A stretch of 64,000 nucleotides of DNA from Alteribacter aurantiacus DSM 18675 (GCF_000429705.1 NZ_KE386941.1:1178001-1242000), one strand, 5' to 3'; shown: positions 1 to 8,679, counted from the stretch's first letter. Made by a program: numbers and translations. The notes: a model not told the origin generated them from the sequence alone.

Positions 1-839
1 CTACCGTCTTGGACGAGTTTTTCAAGGGTTGTTTTTGCGATTTCGCGACGTATTGGATCAAATCCCGATAAGATTACCGCTTCCGGAGTATCATCAATAA
101 TCAAGTCAATACCGGTAAGAGTTTCAAGCGCACGGATGTTACGCCCCTCACGACCGATTATTCGACCTTTCATTTCATCATTCGGCAGTGATACCACGCT
201 TACCGTTGTTTCGGCAACATGATCTGCTGCGCATCGTTGAATCGCCATTGATAATATCTCTTTTGCTTTCTTATCAGCTTCATTTTTAGCATTTGTTACT
301 GCATCTTTGATCATAATCGCTTTTTCATGTGTTAATTCATCTTCAACGGATTTCATGATAATATCTCTCGCTTCATCTTTTGTAAAGCCTGAAATCCGTG
401 CCAGTTCTTCTTGTTGCTTTTGAAGCAACTCCTCAACTTTGCTATTCATCTCGTCGATGTGTTGCTGACGTCTTGTCAGCTCTTCTTCGCGTTTTTCCAA
501 AGAATCTTCTTTTTTGTCCAAGGTTTCACTTTTACGGTCTAATACTTCTTCTCTTTGTACCAAGCGGTTTTCCGTTTTCGAAATATCATTTCGTCGTTCA
601 CGAGCTTCACGCTCGGACTCAATACGGAGTTTATGAGCTTCATCTTTCGCTTCCAGAATTGCTTCTTTCTTGCTTGATTCAGCTTCACGCTTTGCTTCTT
701 CGATAGTCTGTTTTGCCAGTTGTTCCGCACTGGAAATCTTGGCTTCTGCAATGGATTTACGTACGAAGTATCCGATGACGACACTAATTACTGCAGTGAT
801 TAGCAAAATGAGGATGAGAACAAAAATGTTGTCAATCAT
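1..839 (-). CDS. rny: Ribonuclease Y, N-terminal part (cut by window edge)
   Basis: RNase Y is the membrane-anchored endoribonuclease that starts mRNA decay in Bacilli. Only the first 279 residues are present; the gene leaves the window before the catalytic HD domain. In order there is one transmembrane helix (about residues 4-24), a long Glu/Lys/Arg-rich coiled coil (about 28-195) and the KH RNA-binding domain (about 212-275) with GREGRN at 229-234. The ATG at 839 has GAGGAGGTG about 8 bases upstream. A strong promoter lies 147 bases upstream and the recA terminator lies beyond that, so rny is probably transcribed on its own. Identity is certain. Confidence 0.97.
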   Translation of the reverse strand, partial: MIDNIFVLILILLITAVISVVIGYFVRKSIAEAKISSAEQLAKQTIEEAKREAESSKKEAILEAKDEAHKLRIESEREARERRNDISKTENRLVQREEVLDRKSETLDKKEDSLEKREEELTRRQQHIDEMNSKVEELLQKQQEELARISGFTKDEARDIIMKSVEDELTHEKAIMIKDAVTNAKNEADKKAKEILSMAIQRCAADHVAETTVSVVSLPNDEMKGRIIGREGRNIRALETLTGIDLIIDDTPEAVILSGFDPIRREIAKTTLEKLVQDG

Positions 840-985
840 GACTGATTCACCTCCTCATGCTATTCTTGTTGTGTTTCGTTTTTTGATGTTGATACGTGTC
901 ATTTTTTAATGGTTCGGTATTAGCGCACATCCAGCACAGGTAATACAAAACAAATTGAGTATGTGGTAAGGCAGTATTCTTTTTA

Positions 986-1014
986 ATTGTATGTCCCAAT
1001 TCCCCCATTGTCAA
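986..1014 (-). promoter_or_regulatory. Sigma-A promoter of rny
   Basis: On the minus strand, TTGACA (1014-1009) is followed after exactly 17 bases by TACAAT (991-986). This is a near-consensus sigma-A promoter pointing at rny. The predicted start near 979 gives a leader of about 140 bases. Confidence 0.75.
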
Positions 1015-1150
1015 GCTTTGGTAGAGTTGGATGGCAAAGAATTCAGTCGAATTTTTTATGGTTTCCATAATAGCGAAGAAGTTTGGGAAATATCGATTGG
1101 GACTACCATCACCGTAATATTAAATAAACAAAATATATCTTTACATCAGA

Positions 1151-1266
1151 AGGTAATACTCAGCTGATTATCATTCGGTTCCTTTCTTCGACGGTGGGGG
1201 TGAACCGATAGAAACACCATGATTATTACCTGTGGGTCAAAAGAACTCTCGGCACATTCGGTGCCG
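1151..1266. other. Nested inverted repeats, possible structured RNA
   Basis: Three helices nest. AGGTAATA (1151-1158) pairs with TATTACCT (1224-1231). ATCAT (1170-1174) pairs with ATGAT (1219-1223). CGGTTC (1176-1181) pairs with GAACCG (1202-1207). An 11-base bulge lies on each side. GGTG in the apical loop (1193-1196) could pair with CACC (1215-1218) to form a pseudoknot. A separate hairpin follows, CGGCAC (1250-1255) with GTGCCG (1261-1266). I do not recognise it as a known riboswitch, and the transcribed strand is unknown. Confidence 0.35.
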
Positions 1267-1338
1267 CACCAGTGTCAATTTTAGCGTTCAGCTGCCTATT
1301 GGAAGAAATTCGAACATTTTTCAATAGTAAAAGACAAA

Positions 1339-1376
1339 AAAGAGTGGCACCTCCCAAATCTGAGGTACCACTCTTT
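1339..1376 (-). terminator. Intrinsic terminator of recA
   Basis: A 15-bp stem (1339-1353 with 1362-1376) contains one G-U pair on the minus-strand transcript and has an 8-base loop. It is followed on the minus strand by TTTTTGTCTTTT. It lies 40 bases after the recA stop codon. Confidence 0.9.
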
Positions 1377-1415
1377 TATGACTGTCTTTTCCTAGACTCT
1401 TATTCCATCATTTAA

Positions 1416-2474
1416 TTACTTCAAGTCTAGTGGGAGGTCTTCATTTTCACCTTCAAAATCCGCCTCTCCTGGTGGGACTTCTTGAGGTTCAATGAGGCTA
1501 TAGTATTCACGAATCTTGGTTTCAATTGTTTCTGTTATATCTTGGTTTTCTTTCAAGAATTGCTTCGCATTTTCACGCCCTTGGCCTAAACGGTCTTCGT
1601 TAAAGGAATACCACGCACCACTTTTTTGAACGATATCCAAATCGGACCCGATATCAAGAATGGATCCTTCTCTAGAAATCCCTTCACCATACATAATATC
1701 CACTTCTGCCGTTCTAAAAGGAGGAGCAACTTTATTTTTTACAACCTTAATCTTTGTTTTGTTTCCGACCATTTCGTTCCCTTGTTTCAAGGCTTCTGCA
1801 CGACGGACTTCAAGTCTAACAGAGGAATAGAACTTAAGGGCTCGTCCACCTGGTGTTGTTTCAGGATTCCCGAACATTACACCAACTTTTTCTCTAATTT
1901 GGTTAATAAATACGGCAATGGTCTTGGATTTATTAACAGCTCCCGAGAGTTTACGGAGAGCTTGAGACATAAGACGAGCTTGTAAACCTACGTGGCTATC
2001 CCCCATCTCCCCTTCAATTTCCGCTTTTGGTACCAAAGCTGCAACTGAATCGACTACAATCATGTCAACAGCGCCACTTCGTACGAGTGCTTCAGCAATT
2101 TCAAGAGCTTGCTCACCTGTATCCGGCTGTGAAAGGAGCAACTCATCAATATTAACTCCGAGCTTTTGAGCATAAATCGGATCAAGGGCATGCTCCGCGT
2201 CAATAAACGCAGCTTGTCCCCCTTGACGCTGTATTTCTGCAATCGCGTGAAGTGAAACGGTAGTTTTACCTGAAGATTCCGGTCCGTAGATCTCTACTAC
2301 TCTACCTTTTGGGTATCCACCAACCCCAAGAGCTATATCTAAAGCAAGCGCCCCACTGGAAACAGTTGATACACGTTGCTCGGCTTGTTCTCCCAACTTC
2401 ATAATCGAACCTTTACCAAACTGCTTTTCAATTTGGCGCAGAGCCATATCTAACGCTTGTTTGCGATCTGACAT
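1416..2474 (-). CDS. recA: Recombinase RecA
   Basis: RecA polymerises on single-stranded DNA, drives homologous strand exchange and triggers LexA self-cleavage. The 352-residue length is normal. The Walker A motif GPESSGKT is at 64-71, with the conserved GDSHVGLQARLMSQALRKL segment and the FINQIREKVGVMFGNPE loop further on. The C-terminus is strongly acidic, as in other RecA proteins. The ATG at 2474 is preceded by AAAAGGAGAGG. It has its own promoter with an SOS box upstream and its own terminator, so it is a single-gene unit between the 112-residue protein and rny. Confidence 0.98.
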   Translation of the reverse strand: MSDRKQALDMALRQIEKQFGKGSIMKLGEQAEQRVSTVSSGALALDIALGVGGYPKGRVVEIYGPESSGKTTVSLHAIAEIQRQGGQAAFIDAEHALDPIYAQKLGVNIDELLLSQPDTGEQALEIAEALVRSGAVDMIVVDSVAALVPKAEIEGEMGDSHVGLQARLMSQALRKLSGAVNKSKTIAVFINQIREKVGVMFGNPETTPGGRALKFYSSVRLEVRRAEALKQGNEMVGNKTKIKVVKNKVAPPFRTAEVDIMYGEGISREGSILDIGSDLDIVQKSGAWYSFNEDRLGQGRENAKQFLKENQDITETIETKIREYYSLIEPQEVPPGEADFEGENEDLPLDLK

Positions 2475-2532
2475 TCAAACCTCTCCTTTTTCAGCCCTTT
2501 ACAAATAACGAGCTGTTTCAATTCATAAACCT

Positions 2533-2561
2533 ATTTTAACTTCTTTTGAGACATTTGCCAA
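2533..2561 (-). promoter_or_regulatory. Sigma-A promoter of recA
   Basis: On the minus strand, TTGGCA (2561-2556) and TAAAAT (2538-2533) are 17 bases apart. The site is about 60 bases upstream of the recA ATG and directly downstream of the SOS box. Confidence 0.6.
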
Positions 2562-2569
2562 GCTTTTTG

Positions 2570-2583
2570 CAAACATTCGTTCC
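2570..2583 (-). promoter_or_regulatory. LexA (SOS) box upstream of recA
   Basis: The minus strand reads GGAACGAATGTTTG, compared with the Bacillus LexA/DinR consensus CGAACnnnnGTTCG (two mismatches). It sits 8 bases upstream of the -35 hexamer, where LexA could block RNA polymerase. SOS control of recA is established in Bacilli; this particular operator is inferred from the motif. Confidence 0.65.
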
Positions 2584-2664
2584 CCTTTTTTATTTCGTCC
2601 ACAATCCTCAATCATTTACAAAATCCTAAGGGCTCTTTTAAGGGCGTGTATTACTCACCTTTCT

Positions 2665-3000
2665 CTAATGACAATAAGCCGTTCCAAAAGAATCATATTG
2701 GCCCGTAACATCGAAAGTTAGTCCTGCTTCTCTTTGGCCTTCCATTCGTATTGCAACCTCGTACGTACTCTGATCCTCTTTATGTTTTACTTTCACCGCG
2801 TAACGATCTTGACTGCGGGAATATTGGGAAGATACAGTCTCAAGGTCCTCTTTGTCCACACTATATTCAAAAGCGATAAAAGACTTCGCATGATCCTTTG
2901 CAGCTGTATGTGTCCAAGGGGCTCCATTCAAATAAAAATATCCGAACACAATTGATAGCGGCACTAAAATAGAGAAAAAAATTAATAACCTACGAAGCAT
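2665..3000 (-). CDS. Small membrane-anchored protein, DUF3139-like
   Basis: This 112-residue protein is of unknown function. One hydrophobic segment (about residues 4-20 from the chosen start) is followed by YFYLNGAPW and a charged extracellular domain ending in TAYCH. The 'YLNG-PW' stretch after a single membrane helix recalls DUF3139 proteins; that link is from memory and tentative. The ATG at 3000 is chosen because GGAGGG lies 5 bases before it. The upstream ATG at 3018 would place that ribosome site inside the gene. It stands alone between recA and the helicase terminator. Confidence 0.65.
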   Translation of the reverse strand: MLRRLLIFFSILVPLSIVFGYFYLNGAPWTHTAAKDHAKSFIAFEYSVDKEDLETVSSQYSRSQDRYAVKVKHKEDQSTYEVAIRMEGQREAGLTFDVTGQYDSFGTAYCH

Positions 3001-3171
3001 CGTATCCCTCCTACACATCCTTATTATGTACAGTATAAGTGAGAAGGTTTTGTTTTGGAACTATTTCCGACTATTTTTATCAGAAAAGTAAATTTGAAAT
3101 GTTGGCTTGTGGTGAAGGTGAACATACTCGGGCTAGATGAAAAAGAGATGTACAGGAACTTTTATCACGAC

Positions 3172-3205
3172 AAAACGGCATGAGTTCAAGCACTCATGCC
3201 GTTTT
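3172..3205 (-). terminator. Intrinsic terminator after the DEAD-box gene
   Basis: A perfect 13-bp stem (3172-3184 with 3193-3205) has an 8-base loop and lies 15 bases past the helicase stop. T-rich flanks occur on both strands; the plus-strand side (TTTTATTTTT) is stronger, so it may work in both directions. Confidence 0.75.
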
Positions 3206-3219
3206 ATTTTTCCTAACAC

Positions 3220-4797
3220 TTACCGTCTTTTGGGTCTCGGTTTAGCTGGTTCAAGATTAACTCTTGCACCATTTAAGCGGGAGTATTTAATTGCTTCATA
3301 AACAAATGGAGCTGATTCTTCCGGAACCTCTATAAACGTGAAGTTTTCAAAAATGTCAATCTTTCCGATTGTACGGCCAGGGATACCGGCTAATTCAGCT
3401 ACTTCTTCAACCAATTTTTTCGGTGTTAAGTCCACGTTGCGTCCAACGTTAATAAAGAAGCGAGTCATTCCTTTTTGTGCACCTGTATCTCCAAAGTTGT
3501 ACGTTTCATCCGCAAGATTATCATGTCCGTAGAATGAAAGTTTCAATAGAGAAGTAACAACCTTTTCAGGAGGATATTCCTTGAGCAGGTCCGTTACGAT
3601 TCCTTCATACAAATCAGTCTCATCATGTTGTTCCATTAGATCGATGATTTGTTTCTTCCATGATTCCTGTTGTTTTTCAACAACCTCTTCTATAGAAGGA
3701 AGGTTTTGAGAAGGGATTGACATTTTGATTTCAATTTCAATTGAACGCAAATGCTTCATTTCTCTAGGAGTAACAAGGGTAAGAGCAAGCCCTTCTCTTC
3801 CTGCACGTCCTGTTCTACCGATACGGTGAACGTAGCTTTCTGGATCTTGCGGGATATCATAGTTAATAACATGAGACACATTTTCCACGTCAAGTCCGCG
3901 GGCAGCCACATCGGTTGCAACGAGGAACTCAATGTTAGAGTCTCTGAATTTACGCATAACGCCGTCACGCTGGGACTGTGTTAAGTCTCCATGAAGACCA
4001 TCAGCCATATATCCCCTAGCCTGAAGCGCCTCAGTAAGCTCGGCTACACCCTTTTTTGTACGGCAAAAAATAATTCCGAGTTCAATATGTTCACTGTCAA
4101 TAACTCGACAAAGGGAGTCCAGCTTATTTTTCTCAAGTACCTTATAATACACTTGGGATATTGATGGTGCTGTTACTTCACCTTTACTAATTGTGACATG
4201 CTTTGGTGTGTTCATATATTTATTGGATAGCTTTCGAATAGGTGGTGGCATGGTTGCAGAAAACAACATCATTTGACGATCTCGGTTGACCATCTTCAAT
4301 ACTTTTTCAATGTCCTCAATGAAACCCATGTCCAACATTTCGTCAGCTTCATCCAAGATAAATGTATGAATTTTTGATAGGTTCAACGTTTTACGGTTGA
4401 TATGATCCAACACACGCCCTGGTGTACCAACAACCACATGCACGCCTCTTTTTAAAGCTTTAATCTGATGACCAATAGATTGACCACCATAAATTGGTAA
4501 TGTAATGACATTTTTATGCTTGGAAAGCTTCTGCAACTCTCCTGCCACTTGGATCGCAAGTTCTCTTGTAGGTGTTAATATCATGGCTTGAATATGATTG
4601 TCATTTGTAATTTTTTCAATTAATGGAATTCCAAAAGCCGCTGTCTTTCCTGTACCCGTCTGGGCTTGGCCGATTACATCGTTTCCATCCAAAATTACAG
4701 GAATGACCTTTTCTTGTATCGGTGAAGGGGCTTCAAATCCCATATCTGTGATTGCTTTTTTAATCGGTTCCGATATTTGAAAATCATCAAATTTCAT
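3220..4797 (-). CDS. DEAD-box RNA helicase with DbpA-type RNA-binding domain
   Basis: This ATP-dependent RNA helicase has 525 residues. From the chosen start it shows the Q motif near residue 24-28, AQTGTGKT at 45-52, DEAD at 149-152, SAT near 182 and HRIGRTGR before the second RecA lobe ends. A C-terminal fold at about 450-520 (GMTRFFINVGRN ... ARVNLE) matches the DbpA/YxiN RNA-binding domain, which in DbpA recognises 23S rRNA during 50S assembly. Start: the in-frame GTG at 4812 lies inside the AAAGGTGG ribosome site, so the ATG at 4797 is preferred. It is the last gene of a pgsA-cinA-helicase run, 29 bases after cinA. Confidence 0.93.
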   Translation of the reverse strand: MKFDDFQISEPIKKAITDMGFEAPSPIQEKVIPVILDGNDVIGQAQTGTGKTAAFGIPLIEKITNDNHIQAMILTPTRELAIQVAGELQKLSKHKNVITLPIYGGQSIGHQIKALKRGVHVVVGTPGRVLDHINRKTLNLSKIHTFILDEADEMLDMGFIEDIEKVLKMVNRDRQMMLFSATMPPPIRKLSNKYMNTPKHVTISKGEVTAPSISQVYYKVLEKNKLDSLCRVIDSEHIELGIIFCRTKKGVAELTEALQARGYMADGLHGDLTQSQRDGVMRKFRDSNIEFLVATDVAARGLDVENVSHVINYDIPQDPESYVHRIGRTGRAGREGLALTLVTPREMKHLRSIEIEIKMSIPSQNLPSIEEVVEKQQESWKKQIIDLMEQHDETDLYEGIVTDLLKEYPPEKVVTSLLKLSFYGHDNLADETYNFGDTGAQKGMTRFFINVGRNVDLTPKKLVEEVAELAGIPGRTIGKIDIFENFTFIEVPEESAPFVYEAIKYSRLNGARVNLEPAKPRPKRR

Positions 4798-4826
4798 AAA
4801 CTTCTCATCCACCTTTAACTCTTTCG

Positions 4827-6050
4827 TTATTCATTTAATAAGTAAAAGCACCCATATTTGACTGCACGTTCCCTGATTTGATCACGGCTGCCCGCTAAAT
4901 GCAATGGGAAGCTTTTCGTACCGGACTTTTTGGCGATGCCGATATAGACCGTTCCAGGTTCTTTTCCTTCTAATGAATCAGGACCTGCTACACCGGTAAA
5001 ACTGATCCCAATATCTGCATTAAGGATCTTTCTTGCATTTTGGGCAAGCTCTTCGGCGCATTCCATACTCACAGTTCCCGCATTTTTAATGGTCTTCTCT
5101 TCTACTCCTAGAAGGTTTTGTTTCACCTTTGCATCATAACAAATGACGCCCCCTTTATAAAAGGAAGAAGCCCCTACCAATCCGGTCATCCATTCTCCGA
5201 ACATGCCTCCTGTCAAACTCTCGGCTGAAGCAAGCGTGAGTTTCTCTTGCTTTAACTTGTTACCAAGTACAGTCGGTAACGTATCTTTTCCATATCCATA
5301 AAAATAAGAACGGGTTGATTCAAGAATGGTCTTTTCAAGCTTGTCTAGCGCAAGACTATTTTCATCCGTGTCCCCTTTTGCAGTGAGGCGAAGGGTAACT
5401 TCTCCCGAAGATGCCAAAGGAGCAATCGTAGGGTTTGTTTGATTTTCTATCAGATCATCCAACATATCTGCTAACGTTGATTCACCAATTCCGAAAAACC
5501 GAAGAACTCGCGACGAAATTTCAACGTCTGAGGCTCCTTGCTTTTTCGCCAAATAGGGGATTACCTGTTCTTCCACCATTGGGTACATTTCTTTTGGCGG
5601 GCCGGGCAAAAGGAGAAAGGCGGGTTTTGTATTAGTCTTTAAGCCGCAAGCTAGACCATAATGGTTAACGAACACATGAGACCCTTCAAGCACTTGAGCT
5701 TGCTTTTTATTGTTTGGTGTCATTGTCTGCTTCCGTTGTTTAAAGAACAAGGTTATGGTGTTTAATGTTTCTTCGTCAATCACAAGCGCTTTACCCAAGT
5801 AATCGGCTAAAGTTTCTTTCGTCAGATCATCTTTTGTCGGTCCAAGTCCCCCGGTTAAGACAATGAAGTCCGCACGCTTCTCAGCTATGCGGATCGCCTC
5901 TGTAAGTCGTCCTTTATTATCGCCAACTGTCGTGTGAAAATAGACATTGATCCCTAGATTTGTCATTTTTTCAGACAGGAAGCGGGCATTGGAATTTGTA
6001 ATTTGACCGAGTAACAGTTCAGAGCCTACAGCAATAATTTCTGCGTTCAT
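4827..6050 (-). CDS. cinA: CinA: competence/damage-inducible protein, MoaB-like plus PncC amidase domains
   Basis: The N-terminal half (about residues 1-170) is a molybdopterin-binding-like domain with VGSELLLGQ and LTGGLGPTKDD. In related proteins this domain acts as a COG1058-type ADP-ribose/NMN pyrophosphatase. The C-terminal part (about 245-405) is a PncC-type nicotinamide-nucleotide amidase with ESLTGGMFG and GVAGPDS. At 407 residues the length is normal. The ATG at 6050 is chosen because AGGGGG lies 6 bases upstream; the longer frame has no such site. It sits between pgsA (16-base gap) and the helicase and near recA, the usual cinA context. Confidence 0.95.
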   Translation of the reverse strand: MNAEIIAVGSELLLGQITNSNARFLSEKMTNLGINVYFHTTVGDNKGRLTEAIRIAEKRADFIVLTGGLGPTKDDLTKETLADYLGKALVIDEETLNTITLFFKQRKQTMTPNNKKQAQVLEGSHVFVNHYGLACGLKTNTKPAFLLLPGPPKEMYPMVEEQVIPYLAKKQGASDVEISSRVLRFFGIGESTLADMLDDLIENQTNPTIAPLASSGEVTLRLTAKGDTDENSLALDKLEKTILESTRSYFYGYGKDTLPTVLGNKLKQEKLTLASAESLTGGMFGEWMTGLVGASSFYKGGVICYDAKVKQNLLGVEEKTIKNAGTVSMECAEELAQNARKILNADIGISFTGVAGPDSLEGKEPGTVYIGIAKKSGTKSFPLHLAGSRDQIRERAVKYGCFYLLNE

Positions 6051-6066
6051 CCCGTTCCCCCTGGGT

Positions 6067-6645
6067 CTAATTTGATTTTGATAGCACATGTTTGTTTTTT
6101 ACAAAGTAATCCCATCCTGAAAATACCGTTAAAACGACGGCAACATAAATCATAATGGTATCGAATGGAATACTAAAAGCTTCAAAGATCACGTTATGTA
6201 GCATTAAAGCAGCTGCTGCAACAATTTGACTCACCGTTTTCCACTTGCCCCATGAGCTAGCAGCTATCACATCACCATCAGCTGCTGCAACAAGGCGTAA
6301 ACCTGTTACCGCAAACTCCCTGCTTAAAATAACGATCGCAGCCCAAGCCGGGAACATGCCTAGTTCCACAAGGCATACAAAAGCGGCTGTTATTAATAAC
6401 TTGTCAGCCAACGGATCAAGGAATTTCCCCATATTTGTTACCAAGTTGTATTTTCTGGCATAGTATCCATCTAGCCAATCCGTTGAAGCAGCGATAATAA
6501 AGACGACCGCAGCCACAAAGTGGGAGATCGGGATACTAGCCCCGAGGATAGACCATTCCCCCCAATTAAAAGGAATGAGAAGGAAAATCATGAATAACGG
6601 AATAAGGAAAATTCTGGAGATTGTAATTTGATTTGGTACGTTCAT
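6067..6645 (-). CDS. pgsA: Phosphatidylglycerophosphate synthase
   Basis: PgsA transfers glycerol-3-phosphate to CDP-diacylglycerol, the committed step to phosphatidylglycerol and cardiolipin. It is an integral membrane protein of 192 residues with about five hydrophobic segments. The CDP-alcohol phosphatidyltransferase motif DG..AR...G...D...D is visible as DWLDGYYAR ... GKFLDPLAD. The ATG at 6645 follows AGGAGG by about 7 bases; the longer frame has no ribosome site. It probably heads the pgsA-cinA-helicase unit, because a terminator separates it from ymfM upstream. Confidence 0.97.
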   Translation of the reverse strand: MNVPNQITISRIFLIPLFMIFLLIPFNWGEWSILGASIPISHFVAAVVFIIAASTDWLDGYYARKYNLVTNMGKFLDPLADKLLITAAFVCLVELGMFPAWAAIVILSREFAVTGLRLVAAADGDVIAASSWGKWKTVSQIVAAAALMLHNVIFEAFSIPFDTIMIYVAVVLTVFSGWDYFVKNKHVLSKSN

Positions 6646-6693
6646 GTTGAGCCTCCTTTTATACGGGCAGTCCACACACTTTATCCGTTTATT

Positions 6694-6721
6694 CCTATAG
6701 AATCTTTTTCAATTTTACCAA
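6694..6721 (-). promoter_or_regulatory. Weak candidate promoter for pgsA
   Basis: The minus strand reads TTGGTA (6721-6716), 16 bases, then TATAGG (6699-6694). It lies between the ymfM terminator and pgsA, where a promoter is expected, but the -10 is poor. Confidence 0.3.
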
Positions 6722-6770
6722 ACTAAACCAAGGATTGCGAATAATAAACGATAAACAAGTAAATGAAAAC

Positions 6771-6800
6771 AAAACGCTGCCCACTTAGGAGCAGCATTTT
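6771..6800 (-). terminator. Intrinsic terminator of ymfM
   Basis: The stem (6771-6782 with 6789-6800) is complete only with two G-U pairs in the minus-strand transcript and is followed by GTTTTGTTTTC. It lies 12 bases after the ymfM stop codon. Confidence 0.8.
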
Positions 6801-6812
6801 AACACTATCGCA

Positions 6813-7712
6813 TTAATCTTGCTCAAAATTGATGATTAGGTTTTGAACATCGTTCTCACTTGCGTCCAAAGGAAAGTCAAAGGATTCTCCATTGATGAAC
6901 AAGCTAACTCCCGGAGCGTTCCCTGTTCGTATGAAGATACTTTCAGCATCTGTCAAATCGTATGTGAGATCAACAGAGTTTTGAAACGTAGTATCTTCTT
7001 CAACCTCTCCATCGATTTCGATCCTCATATAGTTTGCCCCTGTTGTAACAATCTGAAGCTCGAACGCATCTGTCCCTGACAGGGTAACTTCCGTGTTTCT
7101 ATCTTCAATAGAATCAACAGTAATCTCTTGTTCTTGCTCATCAATTTCCGGCTCTTCTACGTTCTCTTCAGTAATTTCCTCTTCATCAATCTCATCGGAA
7201 GTTGATTCATCCATTGCCTCAACCTCATCTTCCTCTATAGGGGCACCACTATCATCGAAATCCCCTGGTGTTTCACTTTCCCGTGGCACAGCATTTGAAT
7301 CCGGTCTTTCAAGATTAAAGGCCCATATAACCACAATGAGAAGAATAATGATAAGTGCCACAATAAATGTGGGAAGAAGGGACGCGAATCTTGAATTTTT
7401 TGTCACTTTTTTTACATTTGATTCGTTGTTTTTTTTCCTACTTGTTCTAGGTGGGAGCTGTGATGACTCTTTTTTCGGTTGAGGTAGTTCATCCTTGTGT
7501 TCTACAAATAAGAGTTCAGGGTCAAGTCCTACCGCATCTGCGTAATTCTTAACAAAAGCTCTTACGTAAAACTCACCCGGTAGCCTATCAAAAGCCCCTT
7601 CTTCAATAGCAAGTAAGTACCGTTTTTGTATTTTTGTTTTGATTTGCAATTCTTCTAACGACAGACCTCGTTCTTCTCGGGCTGTTTTCAAACGCAATCC
7701 TAATTCTGACAA
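6813..7712 (-). CDS. ymfM: RodZ-like cell-shape protein
   Basis: This is a bitopic membrane protein that, in the RodZ family, links MreB to the cell-wall elongation machinery. The order is a cytoplasmic Xre-type helix-turn-helix (about residues 5-65), a Lys-rich linker, one transmembrane helix (about 112-130), a very acidic Glu/Asp linker (about 145-205) and a C-terminal DUF4115-type beta domain. The TTG at 7712 (MSELGLRLK) is preferred because GGAAGGTG lies 6 bases upstream; the GTG at 7721 overlaps that site. It follows ymfK closely. The long acidic linker would suit a salt-adapted host (inference). Confidence 0.9.
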   Translation of the reverse strand: MSELGLRLKTAREERGLSLEELQIKTKIQKRYLLAIEEGAFDRLPGEFYVRAFVKNYADAVGLDPELLFVEHKDELPQPKKESSQLPPRTSRKKNNESNVKKVTKNSRFASLLPTFIVALIIILLIVVIWAFNLERPDSNAVPRESETPGDFDDSGAPIEEDEVEAMDESTSDEIDEEEITEENVEEPEIDEQEQEITVDSIEDRNTEVTLSGTDAFELQIVTTGANYMRIEIDGEVEEDTTFQNSVDLTYDLTDAESIFIRTGNAPGVSLFINGESFDFPLDASENDVQNLIINFEQD

Positions 7713-7729
7713 TGCAAACACCTTCCATG

Positions 7730-8503
7730 CTAACTAATATCAAAGGATGAAAAACCTGAATCTACAGCTTCATATGTAATTTCCTCTGATTCATCGCTTC
7801 TTAGTTCAATAATATAATCAAAGTCCTCTAGCGTGTATTCTGTTTCTCTTACGAAAATATCGGGGTGCTCTACTACTTTTGTTGCCGGGAGTCGCATGAT
7901 ATCAGATACAAGCATGCGGTGTTTTTCTGAAGCACGCATGGTTGAAACAATCCCGTCAATAATATAAATGTGATTTTCTGAAAATTCATCATCTGCCAAT
8001 TGACTTCGAATCGTTTGTCTTAAAAGAGTAGAACTTAAAAACGACCAACGTTTGCTTGCACAGACGCTTGCAGCAACAACCGATTCCGTTTTTCCTACAC
8101 GTGGCATACCTCTAATTCCAACGAGTCGGTGACCGTCTTTTTTAAACAACTCGGCCATAAAATCGACTAATAACCCCAGTTCGTCCCGTACGAATCGAAA
8201 TGTCTTCTTCTCATCCTCATCTCTTTCTATGTAACGCCCATGTCTAACAGCCAGACGGTCCCGGAGCTTCGGTTCCCGAATTTTTCTCAACGTAATAATA
8301 TCCATTGTTTCTAGAATGAATTTAAGACGTTCAATTGCTTCATCACTTTCGCTTCGAAGCAACATTCCTCTTCGTTGATGTTCGACTCCGTTAATCGTGA
8401 CAATATTAATTCTAAGCATCCCGAGTAAAGAAGCAATTTCACCCAATAGACCAGGGCGGTTTTCATGTATTTGATATTCGAGGTACCACTCTTTTTTTTC
8501 CAT
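7730..8503 (-). CDS. ymfK: YmfK family protein (DUF3388), ACT-like N-terminus
   Basis: This is a conserved Bacillaceae protein of unknown function, 257 residues. The first ~75 residues look like an ACT-type regulatory domain (EYQIHENRPGLLGEIASLLG). A P-loop-like GMPRVGKTES occurs near residue 130, followed by a region with IYIIDGIV that could be a Walker B strand. ATP binding is therefore plausible but unproven. The ATG at 8503 has AGAGGAG about 7 bases upstream. It lies between ymfJ and ymfM, as in B. subtilis. Confidence 0.88.
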   Translation of the reverse strand: MEKKEWYLEYQIHENRPGLLGEIASLLGMLRINIVTINGVEHQRRGMLLRSESDEAIERLKFILETMDIITLRKIREPKLRDRLAVRHGRYIERDEDEKKTFRFVRDELGLLVDFMAELFKKDGHRLVGIRGMPRVGKTESVVAASVCASKRWSFLSSTLLRQTIRSQLADDEFSENHIYIIDGIVSTMRASEKHRMLVSDIMRLPATKVVEHPDIFVRETEYTLEDFDYIIELRSDESEEITYEAVDSGFSSFDIS

Positions 8504-8679
8504 TATGTGCTCCTCTCATCTGCACAATTGTACAGGCTTTGTTCATTCTATTATCATAATGTATTTTTTTCACCATTGAAAGAGTTTCGTTAGTGAATTC
8601 ATACTTTTTTTAATTCTAAGAGATGTTACGACCGACTTGTTCACTAAATTGTGTTTAGCCAGAATCTGTAGTTAACGAC

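Larger units (their letters stand above)
840..1415. other. Intergenic region recA-rny
   Basis: This 576-base gap without a credible gene holds three things: the rny promoter (986-1014), a block of nested inverted repeats (1151-1266, listed separately) and the recA terminator (1339-1376). Short open frames here have no ribosome binding site, and one overlaps the promoter. Confidence 0.7.

Noticed and set aside
847..1068. 73-codon minus-strand open frame upstream of rny
   Set aside because: It spans the rny promoter and lacks a ribosome site.
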